Notes under the pieces: model-generated
Databases searched by the model: none
Seen by the model: only the letters and a program-made list of their open reading frames with translations
What the model was told of the DNA's origin: nothing
Translations under genes and position numbers: made by a program
Shown here: in pieces, positions 59,175-64,000 of the stretch
Numbering within the stretch: position 1 is the stretch's first letter
Layout of the letters: each line of letters opens with the position of its first letter
Origin: Ampullaceana balthica
Lineage: Eukaryota > Mollusca > Gastropoda > Lymnaeidae
Assembly: GCA_944989445.1 (NCBI GenBank)
Contig: CALYLW010001022.1
Location: forward strand, 339,579 to 403,578
Reading direction: 5' to 3'
DNA: 64,000 bases

Positions 59175-59425
59175 GGCCTAAGTGAACGTTGAAAATTGGA
59201 CCTGTTGTTTATGTGGCCAAGTGAATATTGAAATGGAACTTGTAGTTTCATTGAAAAGTGAATGTGGAAATGGGACCTGTGTTTTTATGGCAAAGTTAAT
59301 GTAGTTATGGGACCTTTTGTTTATCTGGCCAAGTAAATGTAGAAATAGGACCTGTTGTTTATGTGTCCGATTGAGTCTGGAAATGGGACCTGTTGTTTAT
59401 GTGTCTAAGTGAGTGTTGAAATGGA
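59175..59425. repeat. Degenerate repeat after exon 9
   Basis: About five irregular copies of ggacctgttgtttatgtggc plus aagtgaatgttgaaatgg, starting 15 bases after the donor. Confidence 0.8.
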
Positions 59426-60186
59426 TCTTGTACCATTGTTAAATGTTCATAAAATAACGACTGATTCATCTTTCGGCTTTTATGTTATTTCATCTTATTT
59501 TTTATTCAATAACCACGTTTATTTGACGACGGTTTTATTATTATTACGTTTTTTTGTTCCTTTAGATAATAAGTCTAAAAAATATCAAATTTCGTTAAAT
59601 TTAAAATTTCTGGCAAAATGTATAAGATGAAACTCTTTTATTTGTGTCCTGTTTCATGGTCTGATCATTGCCTATGAATCGTCTTATCCTACTTGCACCA
59701 TAGTGGTATGCACGGTCTCAACATCTTATTCCACTTATTGTTTCCCTAGTTGCTAGCACAGCAACAAGCATTCTATCCTATTTGTCCCAGTACAAAGCTG
59801 CTCAGCATTGAAAATAAATTCACACAAAACGCTATATTGAAATCAATCAAATTACCAAAACATCTCTGTCATTTCTTTATATGTTTGCAAATGTTATGAT
59901 ATTGTCTTGGTGGTTGTTTTTTTAAAATTCCATTGAACTAAACTGTGAGCGGAGTGACTGTTAATTGGCAAATATTTTATTTTCAACCTTTGGTCCGGCA
60001 CCGAATAGTTGTCTCGGTGATGGATACGAACTGGTTTACATATTATAAAGTTTAAGAACCCAGTTACCGTGAACATTCATGCTCTTAAATTAGCTTTAAC
60101 GGCATAGTGTCAGGTAACCGCCTCCTCGGCACAGCATCTGTGGTGTTTTATATATCACTTGTATTTCTCAACCGTTTTTTGTCCAG
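59426..60186. other. Intron 9, remainder
   Basis: Nothing recognised. Confidence 0.5.
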
Positions 60187-60336
60187 GGTCTCAGCATGGT
60201 CTCCATGGAATCCAGAAACACGTACGCACAAGTGTACACGTACATAGGCAAGTACAAGGGGCAAACGGTCGCACTGAAGACGTTCAAGATCAACAGTTCG
60301 GATCTTACCAGGGGGGATAAGCGGGAGATGAAACTC
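60187..60336 (+). CDS. Receptor guanylate cyclase exon 10: kinase-homology domain, N-lobe
   Basis: Acceptor tttttgtccag|GGT, donor aaactc|gtgagt; 50 whole codons. It reads MESRNTYAQVYTYIGKYKGQ and TVALKTFKINSSDLTRGDKR. The strand pair Y-I-G-x-Y-K-G-x-x-V-A-L-K matches beta 2-3 of protein kinase folds, with the beta-3 lysine present. No full glycine-rich loop is seen, as expected for the family's regulatory, usually inactive pseudokinase. Confidence 0.92.
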
Positions 60337-60539
60337 GTGAGTTATTTTTAGCAAATCTCTGAGGTTATAGACTTCCCTCAAATATCTCACAATTCCTCTT
60401 ACTTGGATTACAATTGAACGGTTTCAAATTATGAATAAATAATTTTATCTTTAGCGTTTAACCATTGAAAGTTGGTTTGTGTTGATTTCACTTGATGGTT
60501 AAATTTAAATTTCAAATATAACAATGTCATAAAAAATTA

Positions 60540-61110
60540 TTTTGCATAACACTTTCATATAACTCTTTTGCTGACACTTACATATTACACCATTTATGAA
60601 ATGTACATATGAAATTATTTATTATACATACAAATGACATTATTTATAATACTTACATATGACATTATTTATGATACTTACGTTTGACGTTATTTATTAA
60701 ATTTACATATGACGTTATTTATTATACTTACATATGGCATTATTTATTATACTTACATTTGACGTTATTTATTATACTTACATATGACATTATTTATTAT
60801 ACTTACATTTGACGTTATTTATTATACTTAAATATGACATTATTTAGTATACTTACATATAACATTATTTATAATACTAAATATGACATTATTTATGATA
60901 CTTACAAATGAAATGATTTATTATACTTACATATGACATTATTTATGATACTTACAAATGACATTATTTATTATACTTACATATGACATTATTTATGATA
61001 CTTACATATGACATTATTTATGATACTTACAAATGACATTATTTATTATACTTACATGACATTATTTATGATACTTACATATGACATTATTTATGATACT
61101 TACATATGAA
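60540..61110. repeat. 25-bp minisatellite ending beside exon 11
   Basis: Unit tgacattatttattatactt followed by acata, about 22 copies with ATTTATTAT/ATTTATGAT variants. The last copy ends about 25-30 bases before the acceptor of exon 11. Confidence 0.93.
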
Positions 61111-61132
61111 ACTATTTCATCTGTTGTGTCAG

Positions 61133-61237
61133 ATGCGGGACATGAGACACACGAACGTAAACTCTTTCATCGGTGCCTGTATGGAGTCGTCTGTCTTGAC
61201 TCTTGTCACTGCCTACTGCGTCAAGGGCAGTTTACAG
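61133..61237 (+). CDS. Receptor guanylate cyclase exon 11: kinase-homology domain
   Basis: Acceptor tctgttgtgtcag|ATG, donor ttacag|gtaggg; 35 whole codons. It reads MRDMRHTNVNSFIGACMESS and VLTLVTAYCVKGSLQ. The M-R-H-x-N-V-x-x-F-I-G-A-C and Y-C-x-x-G-S-L-Q motifs are shared by receptor cyclases (alpha-C/beta-4 and hinge). The next exon, expected to open with an acidic D-V-L/D-I-L segment, was not found before 64000. A 25-bp minisatellite ends about 30 bases before the acceptor. Confidence 0.93.
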
Positions 61238-61852
61238 GTAGGGTGACGTCATAGACGAATTTCCGAAATAATTTAGAGCAGTAAATATTTCTCTTTGACC
61301 AACAGACTCTGCCTTTAACTTTTCAATTGTTTATTGTTATCTTTCCTGAGTGTCGTGTTCATATCACCGGCAAGAAGTGCTCAAGAATCCTTTATATAGA
61401 AATGTTTTAAATGTTTATGTTTATCATTCAAACAATTATTTAAGGAAAGTGCAATATTCTTGCATTTCGAAGAGACTCTTCAACTAAGAAAGAAAAACTC
61501 TAACTACGTTCATGTATTTTATAAAATGCTTGATATTTGACTAAATTTCTTTCTTTTAAAGCTGAAGCCCAATGATGTCAATTACAGAATTTTATATAGT
61601 TTGTGTGTTCTATAACTTACGTCACAGAACTTGAGAATAAAGAAGACTAATTTACATACTGTATTTTATCCAGATCAGCTGATTATAGTGAAATTCTAGT
61701 AGGACTGGATATTTTCTGGGAAAAAAAGATATTTTCCGTACAAATCATAAAAAATGGAATTTGTTTGTTTTTAACAAATAATACTATTAGATATGGTTTT
61801 TTTTATATTTAAAAAATAACATTTTTATTAACAAGCTTCCACGCTCATCCTA
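61238..61852. other. Intron after exon 11, left part
   Basis: AT-rich. The next kinase-homology exon was not seen. Confidence 0.55.
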
Positions 61853-62185
61853 TATAATAAAAGGCTATGTTCTGTGCGGTCATCGATAGCGATTGGTCCC
61901 TCAAACACATATGACTCCTACATCCAATCATATTGAACACGTTTACGCGGACGTTCAAAACGAGTTATTTTTGGTGCAGTATTTCTTCCAAGACTTTATT
62001 TTGAGTTATGCGCCATGGGATTTATAGCTCTGTTTTTACGAGTTATTTCTTTTAACTATAATGAATAGTATTTTTGACGAGATGCACTTGTAACGCCGGT
62101 CGAGACGGCTGTTGGAGGGGCGCTACAACATGCCACCGAACGGTGGCGGAACGTCCTTGGACGGGCTTGGTTGCTCGTATTGAAT
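61853..62185 (+). mobile_element. Interspersed element, plus-strand copy (pair with 7690-8030)
   Basis: Starts tcctatataataaaaggc, contains cggacgttcaaaacgagtta and gccaccgaacggtggcgg, and ends near gcttggttgctcgta. Closely matches 7690-8030 in the opposite orientation. Confidence 0.8.
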
Positions 62186-64000
62186 AATAAACAAGGATTT
62201 GGTTTTGTTTCCCAAATTTATTAAAAGCTTAACGTTCTTTATTATCTTATTGCGTTCGATATTAACATCAAAAGACAATGCCAACTTGTATATTCAAAGT
62301 ACAACCTATATTTTATTCCATTTCTTATTTTGTTTCTTCTTTTTTTCTGAACATTTTGTTCGAGGGTATTAGCTCAAACATTTTTTATAATGTTCCATAA
62401 AAATTTACTATAAAGTCAAACTTTGGAGATATCTATTTCAGGGGGAAATTCTTATTTTACATAAACCATTCTTCTGTGTTTGCCTTTTAATACAATTTTT
62501 TTTTAAAAACACTGTCAAAAACGAAATGGTCAACAACAAAAAAAAATTATTTACTAGTAGATTATGCAACAAACCAAATTTATGAGGCTGATCTTTCTTC
62601 TCTCCCTGTGTCTATAAAGCAGTCTAATTTATCAGACAGTCTAATCTATCAGACAGTCTAATTTCCTCTACGCCCCATCTATTCTCTGAACAACGCTATT
62701 TTCTGTTTGATTGTGGACACCTATCGTGCTCAAGTGGCTACTGCCCTTTAGGGATTAAATATAGGAAACTTCATTTTGTTCTGGGGATCTTCACTATCAT
62801 TAAATCGATGTTCACTTGTCATGCTATATCTCAGATGAACCAATTTAGCCAAAAACCCTTTGAAGGCTGCAAAAGTATCGATGTTTTAAGGGGTTTTTAA
62901 AAACGTTACAAATATCTGTAACTAAAAATGTGAAAGCAGACTAAGCAACAAGAAGAAATTGTAAAAACAAATGTTTAATATATTTAGTTCTGCTAGCCGA
63001 TTCCGCCCCTTACGTACGTGTAAGTCATATTTTAGGAAACCAAAAATAGTTGTATCATCTAACGAACTAACCTATTGTTTTTTTTTCCAGTCTGTATATC
63101 TAAAGAATAAGTTGGCCAATCACTATGTTGGCCAAGTTTGTATATCATATCAATAAGTTGGCCAATCACCAAGTTTCTCAAGTGTCTACGTCACAAGAAT
63201 CGATCATCTCGGTCTTGGAATGTAGGCCAACAGCGCGTGACTTATTGACGACCGAGAGTTCTTTCCCCCTATTATTTTAGGAACGCCCCTAATCACCTCC
63301 TTAACCACCGGATACACGGGGATGACCAGACCCCTGGCCTACAGTGTGAGAATTCGTTCTGTGTTGCCCGGGGCAACTGTGATACAACCAGCTTCCCCCC
63401 CCCACCACCCCCACCCATCCTTACATTCATCTTGTGTCGTCAATTACACAAGTTACTTGTTTGTTTGAGAAAAATACTTGGCTATTGATTTATTTCTGGT
63501 TGCGTAAAAGAGCGAGAAATCTTGACTGGATGCTGGGGGGGGGGAGGAAATGAAACAAGTGCTCCACTAAACTGGTTCAAGTAAGCGCCTATCTATGGCT
63601 ATTGTAAAGCTGTCTATATTCACGGGGATGGGGGCACTATTGAAAATACAGAATGGAATCTTTTTCTTTTTTTTTAAATGTGCTTTGTTCTTCAATGATA
63701 ATAAAGCAACTTAAACTGTGGACTAGTTTAGTTTCAAGAGTATAAGTGATTAATCCCAATTTTGTGAAGATCGATAGACTTACGTCAGTGCTGGAGATAT
63801 TCACCAAACTTGCAGTACTCAATACACTTGGATGAGCCGTATAGATAAACCCCAGCTTTTAAGACACAATAGACTATAGACTTTGGTTAGCCCTAGACAC
63901 CTGCGGCTAAACCTAAACACATAAGACTAATAGACGGGGTTTTGTGTAAGAAGAAATTTCAAGAAAAAAAAAGATGTCTAGACTTTTGTTTGTCTGGTTG
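62186..64000. other. Unassigned intron stretch to the window end
   Basis: No exon recognised. Short direct repeats occur (agacagtctaat at 62634-62665; gttggccaa at 63110-63165). A C/G-rich patch at 63370-63550 looks non-coding. Confidence 0.5.

Noticed and set aside
63281..63360. Possible next exon after ttattttag
   Set aside because: The translation does not resemble the expected kinase-homology segment, and no donor in the right phase follows.

Overview
The window is animal genomic DNA. It is AT-rich and dominated by introns, minisatellites and transposable elements, and it contains no prokaryotic features. The element mix (tandem Helitrons, many short hAT elements, pogo-like elements, a Penelope-like tail, a tRNA-derived SINE, LINEs with a C2H2 finger) suggests an invertebrate, possibly a mollusc. 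That placement is inference and cannot be settled here.

One host gene is supported: a plus-strand receptor (transmembrane) guanylate cyclase, present as 11 consecutive internal coding exons between 10441 and 61237. All ten junctions agree in phase and together give 1512 coding bases (504 codons). The order is: ligand-binding ANF-receptor domain (exons 1-7), one transmembrane helix (exon 8), juxtamembrane segment (exon 9), start of the kinase-homology domain (exons 10-11). The signal peptide and N-terminal third lie upstream or were not recognised. The rest of the kinase-homology domain, the dimerisation helix and the cyclase domain lie beyond the right edge.

Layout: 1-10.4 kb is upstream sequence or an earlier intron, with six minisatellites and a tandem Helitron pair. 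10.6-20.4 kb is a large intron with two LINE fragments and the 54-bp array that gives the longest (spurious) ORFs. 20.4-32.9 kb carries exons 2-7, with hAT, pogo-like and inverted-repeat insertions. 32.9-48.7 kb is one 15.8-kb intron made almost wholly of nested mobile DNA. 48.8-59.0 kb is another large intron with a 25-bp array of 1.2 kb, a Harbinger-like element inside a minisatellite, and a Tigger-like element. 59.0-61.2 kb holds exons 9-11. 61.2-64 kb is intron.

The most unusual signals are where the gene meets the repeats. The acceptor of exon 3 and the donor of exon 4 are each one unit of a tandem array (60 and 63 bp) that carries extra copies of the splice site. A 915-bp hAT element sits six bases into the intron after exon 5, and its 8-bp target duplication copies the splice donor. 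A ~510-bp-arm inverted repeat ends about 13 nt before the acceptor of exon 4. Several mobile elements are dated relative to one another by nesting, with clean target duplications or an empty site.
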